Source of the DNA: Bacteroidota bacterium
GTDB lineage: Bacteria; Bacteroidota; Bacteroidia; Bacteroidales; JAIPAH01
NCBI GenBank assembly: GCA_021767705.1
Contig: JAASSU010000006.1
Span: forward strand, 1-37,973
Direction: 5' to 3'
DNA: 37,973 nt
The notes beneath the pieces are model-generated. The model was not told the origin of the DNA. It was given only the letters and a program-made list of their open reading frames with translations, and did not search any database. Positions within the stretch are counted from its first letter, which is position 1. Each line of letters opens with the position of its first letter. Both the position numbers and the translations under genes were made by a program. Shown here piece by piece: positions 24,608-34,082 of the stretch.

Positions 24608-27151
24608 TTAAGGTTGTTCAATCTTTAAAGCCTCCTTCACGCTGATTTTCTCTCCTTTGTGATAAGCCGTAATAAAACAGTCTTGCTGCCCCAGTGCCAC
24701 CACCTGGCTCCTGAGCTCAACGGCTTCTTCGTAAGAAGCCCGATGCCCTATCTCGTACTTGTAAAAACCGTTTCTTTTGCTCGTAAAGAGTTTCACTGAT
24801 GGAATCCCTGAGATAAGCTTTCTGAACCTGCTACCTGGAAGTTTTTCGGAGGAGACCATAATCTGTACCCTGTAACTCAAATTTCCCACAGCAAAACCCT
24901 TCGCCAGTGTGTTTTCCTTTTCGGGATTTCCTGTCTCCGCTGATGCCTCTAACGTCTTATCTTCAGGCAGTCCCGATGTTTTTTCAGCCAACACCGCCAG
25001 CACTTTAAAAGCTGTTCTTCTGTTGAGCTGGTGCTCTGTTTCGGTAGAGGCATTTTTCACCAGCAACCTGCTCTCGCCATATCCCCGCGCAAAGAGCCGG
25101 TCGGCCTGAATCCCGTTTCGTGTAAGGTAGTCGACCACCCGTTGGGCCCTGCGCTGGCTCAGCTTCAGGTTATATGAATCGCTTCCGCGCGAATCGGTAT
25201 GCGAGTTGATCTGGATAATGACGTTCGGGGTTTCTTTAAGCATAGACACCAGCTTGTTAAGCTCTTTCTTTGATTCGGCGCGTAAGGTGGCCTTATTGAA
25301 ATCGTAAAAAATATTGTTGATCACCACCTCTCTTTCCTTCTGTATGCGGGTCAGCTCAAAATCCGTGTCATACCCTGTGGCCTGGCTGAATACGGCAGAA
25401 GAGCTTAATTCGGGAATGGTAATTTTTCTTGATTCCGAGAAAAAGCCGTCTTTAGACACCTTTATCTCAAAGCTCTTCTCCGGAATCACATCCGCAAAGC
25501 GGTAACCCCCCTGATTATCGGTCGTGGTAACTGCCTCCATATTCGATCCCCGGAATAACCTGACCTTTTCTCCCGGCATCACTTCACCGCTTTCGCGCAT
25601 GGTCACCTTTCCTTCAATAGTGGCCAGAGGCTGCTCAGCCACCAATAAAAAGTCTCTTTTCAGTGTATCCCCGTTCCCGATATCAGCAAGCATCTCTTTA
25701 CGGATTTTTGCCTTGAAGGGACGATACCCTTGATGTTGCACCTGCACCTCAAAAGGCAACTGCATAGCTGTCCGGAACAGAAAAGCTCCTGTGTCATCTG
25801 CTTCAACCTTACCGGAATGATTTTCGTAATCCAACCTGAGTGTCGCATCCGGGATAGGTTGCAGGGTTTCCTTATCCTTTACTGCGCCACTGATGTAAAT
25901 AACGCCCGGATAACCGTCGAAAGCAAAAATATCATCGCTTTGCGCGATGTTGTTCCTGTTGGAAGTAAAAAGCCCACCATCCTCAAGCAGCAGGATCCCA
26001 AAGTCATCTCTGACAGTATTAAAGGGATAGCCCGGATGACTGGGACTGAGCACCTTGCCGCCCTGAATCTCCGACACATAAATATCAAGTCCACCGTATG
26101 ATTCCGGCCGGTCTGAGGCGAAGAAAAGCAAGGTATCCCCTGATATGCTGGGAAATAGCTCATCAAATTCCGTATTCACTTCTGCCCCAAGATTAACCGG
26201 CATGCTCAACATATCACCGTTAATGCGTGTCACTTTCCAGATATCTTTTCCTCCAAAGCCACCGGCCATGCCTGAAACGAAATACAAGTCCACCCCCTGG
26301 TTTCCAATGGCCGGATGACCGGTAGGTTGATTCCCTGCAGGCCGGATTTCCCGGGCCCTTTCCCAGTTTCCATTTAAGCCGGCCGAAGACATCATCAACC
26401 GGCAGTCCACATTGTTCTCAGGGCATCGCATCCAGTAGGCCTTGCCGGTAGCCTGGCTGTAAGTAAAAACACCTTCCGATTTGCGGGTATTGAACACATC
26501 GCTAAAAGGCTGCACATTTCCCCAGGAATGGGACTTACTGTTGTAGGAGGCAAGGTATAAGTCGGAGTAGTTTTGCGAAGTACGGAAATTTTTCTGAGAG
26601 TTTTTTCCCGGCCTTGCAGATGAAAAAACAATCTTATTCCCGTAAAGGGCAGGGCTGTAATCGCTGAACTTTGAATTCAGGCTATACTGATTCCTGATAT
26701 TTATGAAGTGCGTGCTTTGGTCATCGTAAGTTTTTAGTGCAGCTATTTTTTTCTTTGCCACCGGGTTTCCGGTCCTTTCCCATATGGTTTTGTAGGTGGC
26801 AATAGCCTCTTGTGTTTTTTTGTTTAGTGCGAGCGTTTCGGCATATCTCAGGTGAATCTTTTCAGAAAAAATGCCCATAGCCACGGCATCCTTCATCCAT
26901 GGCAGTGCTTTTCCATACTGGTTCATCTGAAGGTAAGCATCACCAATCTTGTAAATCAGCTCCTGTACCATCACCGGTTCTGCAGCCTCTTTGAGTGCCG
27001 GTAAAGCCTTGGTATATTGCTCAATGGCTTCCACAAAGTTGGCAGCAGCATAGGCTTCATCGCCCCTGCGGATATTGCGCTCCTGTCCCGTCACCCAATC
27101 TGTGGCGATAAGAAAGAAAAACATAAGAATGCTCAATACCCGTAAATTCAT
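24608..27151 (-). CDS. TPR - WD40-like (PD40) - carboxypeptidase-regulatory-like - OmpA protein with C-terminal SPOR-like domain (PorE-type)
   Basis: IFYDFNKATLRAESKKELNKLVSMLKETPNVIIQINSHTDSRGSDSYNLKLSQRRAQRVVDYL (OmpA); PAGNQPTGHPAIG..LYFVSGMAGGFGGKDIW (PD40); C-term SYRVQIMVSSEKLPGSRFRKL. Confidence 0.9.
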   Translation of the reverse strand: MNLRVLSILMFFFLIATDWVTGQERNIRRGDEAYAAANFVEAIEQYTKALPALKEAAEPVMVQELIYKIGDAYLQMNQYGKALPWMKDAVAMGIFSEKIHLRYAETLALNKKTQEAIATYKTIWERTGNPVAKKKIAALKTYDDQSTHFINIRNQYSLNSKFSDYSPALYGNKIVFSSARPGKNSQKNFRTSQNYSDLYLASYNSKSHSWGNVQPFSDVFNTRKSEGVFTYSQATGKAYWMRCPENNVDCRLMMSSAGLNGNWERAREIRPAGNQPTGHPAIGNQGVDLYFVSGMAGGFGGKDIWKVTRINGDMLSMPVNLGAEVNTEFDELFPSISGDTLLFFASDRPESYGGLDIYVSEIQGGKVLSPSHPGYPFNTVRDDFGILLLEDGGLFTSNRNNIAQSDDIFAFDGYPGVIYISGAVKDKETLQPIPDATLRLDYENHSGKVEADDTGAFLFRTAMQLPFEVQVQHQGYRPFKAKIRKEMLADIGNGDTLKRDFLLVAEQPLATIEGKVTMRESGEVMPGEKVRLFRGSNMEAVTTTDNQGGYRFADVIPEKSFEIKVSKDGFFSESRKITIPELSSSAVFSQATGYDTDFELTRIQKEREVVINNIFYDFNKATLRAESKKELNKLVSMLKETPNVIIQINSHTDSRGSDSYNLKLSQRRAQRVVDYLTRNGIQADRLFARGYGESRLLVKNASTETEHQLNRRTAFKVLAVLAEKTSGLPEDKTLEASAETGNPEKENTLAKGFAVGNLSYRVQIMVSSEKLPGSRFRKLISGIPSVKLFTSKRNGFYKYEIGHRASYEEAVELRSQVVALGQQDCFITAYHKGEKISVKEALKIEQP

Positions 27152-27152
27152 T

Positions 27153-30100
27153 TTATTCGTTATTTCTTATCACCGTAACTGAGCCTTTCACCGGGTCGAT
27201 TTCATTTCCGGAGGCATCCGTGGTTTGCACAAAATAATAGGTTCCGGCCGGAACAAACGAGCCCTCATAAGTGCCGTCCCAACCTTCATCTCCCTGGTAA
27301 AGGGACACGCCCCATCTGTTAAAGACCTCGATATAATAACCCGGCCTGAAAATATCATTCACGCCATCCCCATTCGGGGTAAAGGCGTTCACCTCCGGAA
27401 TATCGCTTTCTTCTACGGTAACGAGCACTGATAAAACTGCATCGCAGCCATACTCATTGGTCCCGGTCACCTCATAGCTTGTGGTCTCCCCGGGGCTTAC
27501 TTGTATTTCTGCCAAATATGAGGGCGGATTGGTGTTCCACTCATACGAATCAGCACCACTGGCCGATAGTATCGCCGTTCCTCCCTGAAAGATCGTTGTA
27601 TCCTCACTTACCGATAAGTCAGGGATTGGATGAGTGGTGATGCTGACCTCGTTTTGCATGCTTGAAACGCAGCCGCTGAGTGTATCGCGGGCGAGAACGG
27701 AATAATTTCCTGAGCGGGAAGCAATATCGAAGAGGATGTTATCCCCGTTTCCGGGGAGTGTATCAATAGCAGCTTCTTCAAAACTGAGAATATAGTCAAC
27801 GCCCGGTTCCGACCCTGTCAGGTTGATCTGCTGCACTTCGCCTTCACAGTAAGTGCCGCCACCCTCCAGAATGAAACGATGTGGCGGCTCCTCTTTCCTT
27901 ACCTCTGCACCACCGCTCATTAAGCGGCTGCACTGGTTTTCTGAGTTAATAGCTATCACCGTGTAATAACCCTCCTCAACAATATTATCATAGCTTATTA
28001 ACGAACCGCTTCCCATGAGTTCGCGACCCGTAAAAACACTGTTTCTCAGGAGCTGATACTGAATATCGTTTTGTGAATCGCTGAGAGAAAGGGTTGAGCC
28101 TTCTTCACCATCGCAATAAATTCCATCGCCGGTAAAAACAAACAGCTCCGGTGACGGAATCACATCGACAATGACACTGTCTACGGCTGACCCCTCGCTG
28201 TCGGCCACCTCTAAATAAATTGTAGTTTCCTGACTAACAGATGTCTCTAATCCCGGAGTATTTGCGTTCAGTCCCGGAGGCTTTGAGCTCCACTGATAGC
28301 TTACATCGGCTGTATTTCCACTTACAAGCGAAGTGAGCCTGATCTCTTTTCCTGAGCAGACCAGATTGCTTGAAGCAAGCACTTTCACGTCAATCCCACT
28401 TCCTGTTACATCCACAAGAACGGTATCTTTTTCTGATTGGCATCCCGACTGGTTGTCGGTTACGTTGAGCATAAATTCCACATCCTGAAAAAGCGGGACA
28501 CTTTGTGCGTTGATGGTAGAGCCGTCACCGATGAGCATTCCGGTGGGCGACCACTGATAAGCATAGCTTCCCGACCCTCCGGCGGCCTCACCAAGCAAAA
28601 CCACCGATTGTCCGTAATCTGCCTCTGTATCTTCACCAGCAAAACTTTCGGGACTTTCCAGCACGGAAATAAAAACCGACTTTTCAAGGCTATTTTCACC
28701 ATCGTCGACAGTCACTGTATAGGTAGTGCTTTGCTGTGGCTTCTGCGTCAGGGTGTAGCCGCTTCCTGCTGCTCCGGCAGGATCGGACGACCATGAGTAG
28801 GTGTATTCTCCTGTACCTCCGCTGGCCAGTGCAAACAAATGGATTTGTTCTCCACTGCAAATGGTGGTAAAATCGCTTTGCAGCAACACCGACAGGTTAT
28901 TTCCGCTAACCGAAACCAACACAGAATCGGGGTTGCTGGTGCATCCGCTAACCTCGTCTGTCACCTCAAGGCGGAACAACGTGGAGGCACTGAGATTAAC
29001 CGTTGAGGTTGAAGGGGCACTGGCATTGTCGACCATGGAAGCCGGCGACCAGAAATAGCTGAACTGACCACTCCCTCCGGTGGCATAGCCATTCAGGTTG
29101 GCGGCTTGCCCGCTCTCAATAACAATGTCTTCTCCTGCAAAAGCTTGTGGTGATTCATATTCAAATACGACAGGCTCACCATCCATCTCAGCAGCACAAG
29201 AGGAGCTCAAATGGGTAGCTGTAACGTAATAACTTCCCGCTTGCGAAACAAGTCCGAGAGATAACTCCTGACCTGTCCCTGATACCGCATTAACCAAATC
29301 ACCATCCTCCGAATAAAGGCTGTAATAAACATCGCTTTCTGAATCATCAAGAGATATTTCGGCCCCCGGGCTATCCTCACAAATTCCGCCACCACCCGCT
29401 ACGCTTTGTACTTCCGGAGCAGCGGCCATGGCTATCTCCACAGAATCAGTAACAGAAAAATCGCCATCAGACACAGTGATATAATACGTTGTACTCTGGA
29501 GAGGCAAAGGTTGGGCAAGAGAGTCAAAATCATAAAATCCCTGGGGGTCAGAGGTCCATTGATAAGTATACTCTCCACTTCCTCCCGATGCTAATGCCGA
29601 AAGCAGCACGCTTGTGCCGGGACAAACAGTTTGTGAGGATGCTGACACCTCCACCGAGAGTGCATCACCTGAAACAATCACATTTACTGAATCCGGTTCG
29701 CTTTCGCAGCCATTCAGGGCATCTGTTACCTGCAAAACAAATTCACTACTTGCGAAAAGTGGTAAGGTATTGGTTGTCTGCTCATCCGGTTCCTCAAGCT
29801 GATTCGCAGGTGACCATTGATAGAGAAAGTCCGGACCTGACCCGGTAACTGAAGCATTTAGAGTGGCACTTTGACCTGATGCAATCACCCGATCGTCGCC
29901 GGCATTGGCTACAGGACTGACAAATTCTGTCACCTCCACCACGCCACTCATCGTATTTGAACAGCCACTGTTCGAAGCAACCACCGTGAAGGATCCCCCT
30001 TGTTGAACCATTGCCGAACCATTTTCTAAAAACAGTCCGTAGGGCAGGCCATTTCTGTAAACTTCATAGCTTGTGTTTTCATTAAATCCTGAAAGGGCAA

Positions 30101-32354
30101 GGTCTGCTCCTTCGTCCCCGGAGCAAAATCCGTTATCACCAGTTAGCATGAAAACTTCCGGGACCTGGTTCACTACGATAGCGATAGTATCTTCAACAAT
30201 CGTTTGTCCATCATCCACACGGATAATGTATTCTGTATCTTGTTGAGGATTTACCACGGGGTTTAACTGATCTGAGCTAAAACTACCATCCTGCGTATAC
30301 CAGTAGAAGCTGTAGCTCCCTGTTCCTCCCTGAACAAGGGCGTATAGCTGCGTATTTTCACCGGCACAGAGGCTGTCGTCAGAGGCATAAGCCTGCACGG
30401 TATAAGCGCCGTTTTCAATGGTAACGAAGGCGGAATCATTTTCGGAGACACATCCGGAAACCGCGTCCTCTACCTTGAGGGTGAAAAGCTGCGGCGATTC
30501 CATTGAAACGGTCAGCGGCTGTTGCAGGGTGGCATTCTGTAAGAGTTCTGCGGGTTGCCACTGGTAATTATACTGCCCTGTCCCTCCTGTTGCTGAGCCA
30601 TCGAGCACGGCCGTTCCTCCCTCCTGGATTTCTTTATCAGGACCAGCATTGGCAAGTGGTGCTGTCTGTTGTTGTATAAGCACCTGGCCCTCCATAACGG
30701 TAGAACAACCATTTTCAGGCTCGGTGGCAAGCACCTGGTAGGAGCCACTTTCATCCACCACAAAAGTAAGCTGGTCTCCATTCCCGAAAAGGGAATTGCC
30801 CGTTGGCTGCCCGTTCCGTAAGACCTCGTATAACATTCCGGGTTCAGACCCGGATAAGGTCAACAAACCTGTCTCGCTATCGCATAAGTACGGCGGGCCT
30901 GTCAGGCTGTAAGTATCAGGAGCATCGGCAATCTGCAACTCCACCTGGCCATTCATCATATTTTCGCATCCGGTAGTGTTATGGGTGGCTCTTACCGAAT
31001 AGGTTCCTTCATTGGTAACACCTTCGAACAGCAAAGCCTCTCCGGTGCCCTGCAGCTCGTCTCCGTTGGGTTGCCCGTTGAGAAGCAAAACATAAGTCAC
31101 ACTTTCTTCAGAACCCGACAATTGAAAAGTGGCGCCTTCATCCCCGCAAAAAATCTCTTCTCCGCTGAAGGTATAAACCACCGGAGCCGGCTCGGCGCTG
31201 AGTTCAATGGTGTTATTCATAAAGCCTGTACATCCCGTTAAGGTATTTTCGGCTTTGACACTGTATGAACCTTCAGTGCTAAGGTCGAGAAAGCTCAATG
31301 TGCCGCCCGTTCCTTCAATCACATATCCTGTAGGGTTTCCGTCGCGCAAAAGCGAATAAGCAATTCCTGTTTCTGAGCCTTGCAAAAACAGGGTCGTACC
31401 GGATGAGCCCTCACAGAACACGCCTGTACCCACCAGGTCATAAGCCACGGGAGCAGGATTTACGGAAACCTCAGCCTGTCCGTTCATCATGTTAGCACAT
31501 GCGGTGGAGGCATTCACAGCACGTACGGTGTAGATACCTTCGGTATTAAAAGAGCCAAAACCAATCTCCTCCCCTGTTCCTTCCCTCACAGCAACAGTCA
31601 ACTCATCATCACGTATCAGCTCATAATTAACATCCACCTCCGAATCATTGAGAAAAATTTCCGTACCGGGGGCATTCTCACAGGTTTCACCTCCTCCGTA
31701 AACAAAAAATACCTGGGGCAGTGGATTAACCTGCAACATAGCTTCCTCACTAATTGCCGAGCATGAATTGTTGTATACTTTACAACGATAAAGATAGTCG
31801 TCGATACCAAATATAGTAAAGATTTGCAGCTCATTCGTTTGCGAACCAGCATAAAAGGCGTTATCCGAAAGGTCGTACCATCCGTTGCCCCGGTTCTCCT
31901 GCCACTGATAATTTGTAGCTGTTTCAGCCTGGATCAGAAATTCGGCCGTTTGGTTTTTACAAACTTCATTGTCCTGGGGATGAACCGTAATCAGTGGTTG
32001 CTCGTAAACATTCAGGGTAGCACTGTTCGACATTGCAAATTCTCCCATATCATCTTCCACATAGCAACGGTATTTATACTCATTCATCCCGGTGATAACG
32101 TCATTCAGGGTTAATGTTGGTGTATTCTCGCCTTCGGCGTATGTGATGTCGTCGCCAATGTCGAACCAACCGGAGCCATCAAATTCCTGCCATTGATAAA
32201 AAGATGCGTTGGATGCGGTGATGCTAAAGTGCACGGTAACATTGTTGCAAACAGCAGTGTCTGAAGGATGCGACAATATTGCAGGTTGTGCATTGACTAC
32301 GGCTGAAATTATAGCCAGAACAAAGAAAGCTGAAATGTGCCTGAAAGTACTCAT
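27153..32354 (-). CDS. Giant SprB-like/gliding-motility adhesin with Ig/PKD-like repeats and a T9SS type B (CHU_C) sorting domain
   Basis: 1733 aa; repeated GxGxFCxGxxGxxLxLSxSExxxxYxLLRNG and GxYxVxAxxxxxGC modules; C-term VNAFTPNGDGVNDIFRPGYYIEVFNRWGVSLYQGDEGWDGTYEGSFVPAGTYYFVQTT. Confidence 0.93.
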   Translation of the reverse strand: MSTFRHISAFFVLAIISAVVNAQPAILSHPSDTAVCNNVTVHFSITASNASFYQWQEFDGSGWFDIGDDITYAEGENTPTLTLNDVITGMNEYKYRCYVEDDMGEFAMSNSATLNVYEQPLITVHPQDNEVCKNQTAEFLIQAETATNYQWQENRGNGWYDLSDNAFYAGSQTNELQIFTIFGIDDYLYRCKVYNNSCSAISEEAMLQVNPLPQVFFVYGGGETCENAPGTEIFLNDSEVDVNYELIRDDELTVAVREGTGEEIGFGSFNTEGIYTVRAVNASTACANMMNGQAEVSVNPAPVAYDLVGTGVFCEGSSGTTLFLQGSETGIAYSLLRDGNPTGYVIEGTGGTLSFLDLSTEGSYSVKAENTLTGCTGFMNNTIELSAEPAPVVYTFSGEEIFCGDEGATFQLSGSEESVTYVLLLNGQPNGDELQGTGEALLFEGVTNEGTYSVRATHNTTGCENMMNGQVELQIADAPDTYSLTGPPYLCDSETGLLTLSGSEPGMLYEVLRNGQPTGNSLFGNGDQLTFVVDESGSYQVLATEPENGCSTVMEGQVLIQQQTAPLANAGPDKEIQEGGTAVLDGSATGGTGQYNYQWQPAELLQNATLQQPLTVSMESPQLFTLKVEDAVSGCVSENDSAFVTIENGAYTVQAYASDDSLCAGENTQLYALVQGGTGSYSFYWYTQDGSFSSDQLNPVVNPQQDTEYIIRVDDGQTIVEDTIAIVVNQVPEVFMLTGDNGFCSGDEGADLALSGFNENTSYEVYRNGLPYGLFLENGSAMVQQGGSFTVVASNSGCSNTMSGVVEVTEFVSPVANAGDDRVIASGQSATLNASVTGSGPDFLYQWSPANQLEEPDEQTTNTLPLFASSEFVLQVTDALNGCESEPDSVNVIVSGDALSVEVSASSQTVCPGTSVLLSALASGGSGEYTYQWTSDPQGFYDFDSLAQPLPLQSTTYYITVSDGDFSVTDSVEIAMAAAPEVQSVAGGGGICEDSPGAEISLDDSESDVYYSLYSEDGDLVNAVSGTGQELSLGLVSQAGSYYVTATHLSSSCAAEMDGEPVVFEYESPQAFAGEDIVIESGQAANLNGYATGGSGQFSYFWSPASMVDNASAPSTSTVNLSASTLFRLEVTDEVSGCTSNPDSVLVSVSGNNLSVLLQSDFTTICSGEQIHLFALASGGTGEYTYSWSSDPAGAAGSGYTLTQKPQQSTTYTVTVDDGENSLEKSVFISVLESPESFAGEDTEADYGQSVVLLGEAAGGSGSYAYQWSPTGMLIGDGSTINAQSVPLFQDVEFMLNVTDNQSGCQSEKDTVLVDVTGSGIDVKVLASSNLVCSGKEIRLTSLVSGNTADVSYQWSSKPPGLNANTPGLETSVSQETTIYLEVADSEGSAVDSVIVDVIPSPELFVFTGDGIYCDGEEGSTLSLSDSQNDIQYQLLRNSVFTGRELMGSGSLISYDNIVEEGYYTVIAINSENQCSRLMSGGAEVRKEEPPHRFILEGGGTYCEGEVQQINLTGSEPGVDYILSFEEAAIDTLPGNGDNILFDIASRSGNYSVLARDTLSGCVSSMQNEVSITTHPIPDLSVSEDTTIFQGGTAILSASGADSYEWNTNPPSYLAEIQVSPGETTSYEVTGTNEYGCDAVLSVLVTVEESDIPEVNAFTPNGDGVNDIFRPGYYIEVFNRWGVSLYQGDEGWDGTYEGSFVPAGTYYFVQTTDASGNEIDPVKGSVTVIRNNE

Positions 32355-32485
32355 AACATTTGTTTATGAAAGGGTGCATGTAGCACCTACCGTCGATAAA
32401 CGATAACTTGCTTCTTAAAAAAATCTTTACTGCTCCTTTTACAAAAATAGATAAAAACAGAAGTTCTGCCTACTAAGTTTTTGTT

Positions 32486-33004
32486 TTATATTAACCGATG
32501 ATTCTTAATAACTTCTATTGCCTTGTTTTTTCTGTTGGAGCCTATGCCCGATATTATCTCAAAAGGGAAACCGTGTTTTTCTAACTCTGCCTTATAGAAT
32601 TCAAAAAGTTCTTTTCGCTTATGCGGATGTTCTCTCTGGGGGTCCTCCTGCCAGGGAAGATCGATATCCATCAGCAGATACAAATCATAAGGCCGGTTAA
32701 CAATTTCTTTTTCAATCCACCCCGGACAAAACCCGAAAACAAAAACACTCCAGATTTTTGTTACAATTAAATCGGTATCGCAGATAAGGACCTTGTTTGC
32801 TGATTTCATGCGTTCTTCTTCGAGATGAATCTGCTGTCGGGCGATGACCTCGATATCTTTGGAGGTGTAAGGCCGATCAAGGTTCCCGATATACTCCCTG
32901 GCGTATTCAGGGACCCATGTGGTCTTTAGCTCTGAAGCCAGAGCTTTGGATAACTCTGATTTCCCTGTGGATTCCGGGCCGGTTACAGCAATTTTTTTAA
33001 TCAT
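32486..33004 (-). CDS. NadR-like AAA/P-loop kinase
   Basis: KKIAVTGPESTGKSELSKALASELKTTWVPEYAREYIGNLDRPYTSKDIEVIARQQI; ICDTDLIVTKIWS; YDLYLLMDIDLPWQEDPQREHPHKR. Confidence 0.88.
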   Translation of the reverse strand: MIKKIAVTGPESTGKSELSKALASELKTTWVPEYAREYIGNLDRPYTSKDIEVIARQQIHLEEERMKSANKVLICDTDLIVTKIWSVFVFGFCPGWIEKEIVNRPYDLYLLMDIDLPWQEDPQREHPHKRKELFEFYKAELEKHGFPFEIISGIGSNRKNKAIEVIKNHRLI

Positions 33005-33605
33005 AAGCCAGGCTTTTACGATATCGTTGCCTCCATTCGATATATCCTAAAACAGCAAGAATAAGAAACACAAAAAACTGGAAGCTTGTAAGCACTAGCC
33101 CCTTATACAAGTATAGCGGGACAGAAATCAGGTCTCCCACAATCCAGTAAATCCAGTTTTCGATTTTTTTCAACGCCATCAGATACATGCCCACAATGAA
33201 AATTGCAGTAGTGAGCGAATCAACTACCGGCACATCACTGTCGGTGTGGAACTTGAGCAAGTAATACATGATACCATAAAAAACAAATAAACCAATCACA
33301 CTAATCAAATGATCTTTCTTAGATGCCCGGGTAATAGGCCGTTCGGCCTTCTCATTATTTTTATGAGTCCACATGTACCACCCGTAAACACTCATGATAA
33401 AGTAAAAGAAATTGATGGCCATATCCGCGTAAAGCTTGGCACCAAAGGTAATATAGACGTATATTAACACGCTGATAATACCGGTAGGAAAGACAAGGAT
33501 ATCTTCTTTTTTGGCATACCACACACTTGCCAGCCCGAAAAAGACAGCAACCCCCTCAAGCCAGGTCGTATTGCTCAGGTTTTGAAGAAAGGTTTCCCAC
33601 ATCAT
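32997..33605 (-). CDS. pnuC: PnuC-family vitamin (nicotinamide riboside or thiamine-type) transporter
   Basis: LEGVAVFFGLASVWYAKKEDILVFPTGIISVLIYVYITFGAKLYADMAINFFYFIMSVYGWYMW; NWIYWIVGDLISVPLYLYKGL. Confidence 0.9.
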   Translation of the reverse strand: MMWETFLQNLSNTTWLEGVAVFFGLASVWYAKKEDILVFPTGIISVLIYVYITFGAKLYADMAINFFYFIMSVYGWYMWTHKNNEKAERPITRASKKDHLISVIGLFVFYGIMYYLLKFHTDSDVPVVDSLTTAIFIVGMYLMALKKIENWIYWIVGDLISVPLYLYKGLVLTSFQFFVFLILAVLGYIEWRQRYRKSLAYD

Positions 33606-33860
33606 CTATTTCTCCACCTCCCTTAAATCCATGTTCAGCACCTTCATCACAAAAACAGAATGTGGTATTTCGAGCGATGCTTTCATTTCTTTTTTGATAG
33701 CCCCCATCACATCGTCATATTCCCCCACAACATGAGAACTCATTCCGTTTACACGAACAAACAGGGAATCATATGATTTCAACTGATCAATAAAGTCACT
33801 GATGGGCCTGAGAAATTCATTGCGCAAAGGATAAAAACTAATCTCTACAGATATCTTCAT
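33606..33860 (-). CDS. YkoF/MTH1187-like small thiamine-binding-fold protein
   Basis: MKISVEISFYPLRNEFLRPISDFIDQLKSYDSLFVRVNGMSSHVVGEYDDVMGAIKKEMKASLE. Confidence 0.7.
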   Translation of the reverse strand: MKISVEISFYPLRNEFLRPISDFIDQLKSYDSLFVRVNGMSSHVVGEYDDVMGAIKKEMKASLEIPHSVFVMKVLNMDLREVEK

Positions 33861-34082
33861 AATACTTGTTTTTAAATTCGACCAGCAAAAGTAAAGCTAT
33901 TTTGTCAGGTCGTAAAGCCGAATGCTGTAAGACGTCTGATTTCCTTTAATGATTTATTTTTAATCCATAAAATCTTTATAAATACTCTCACTCACCGACA
34001 TTTCGCAGCTTTCTGTGCAAAATGATTATTGTTCTTTGATAAAACTTGGTAATTTTGCTTTTTGACTTTTAACACTAAAGCT

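Noticed and set aside
27153-32354. Regularly spaced similar segments that could suggest a CRISPR or DNA repeat array
   Set aside because: They are degenerate protein-level Ig/PKD repeats inside one long ORF, with no exact short direct repeats or unique spacers.
33861-33960. TPP riboswitch upstream of the YkoF-PnuC operon
   Set aside because: The minus-strand leader lacks the CTGAGA and ACCTGATC-type conserved motifs; only a partial GACCTGAC is present.
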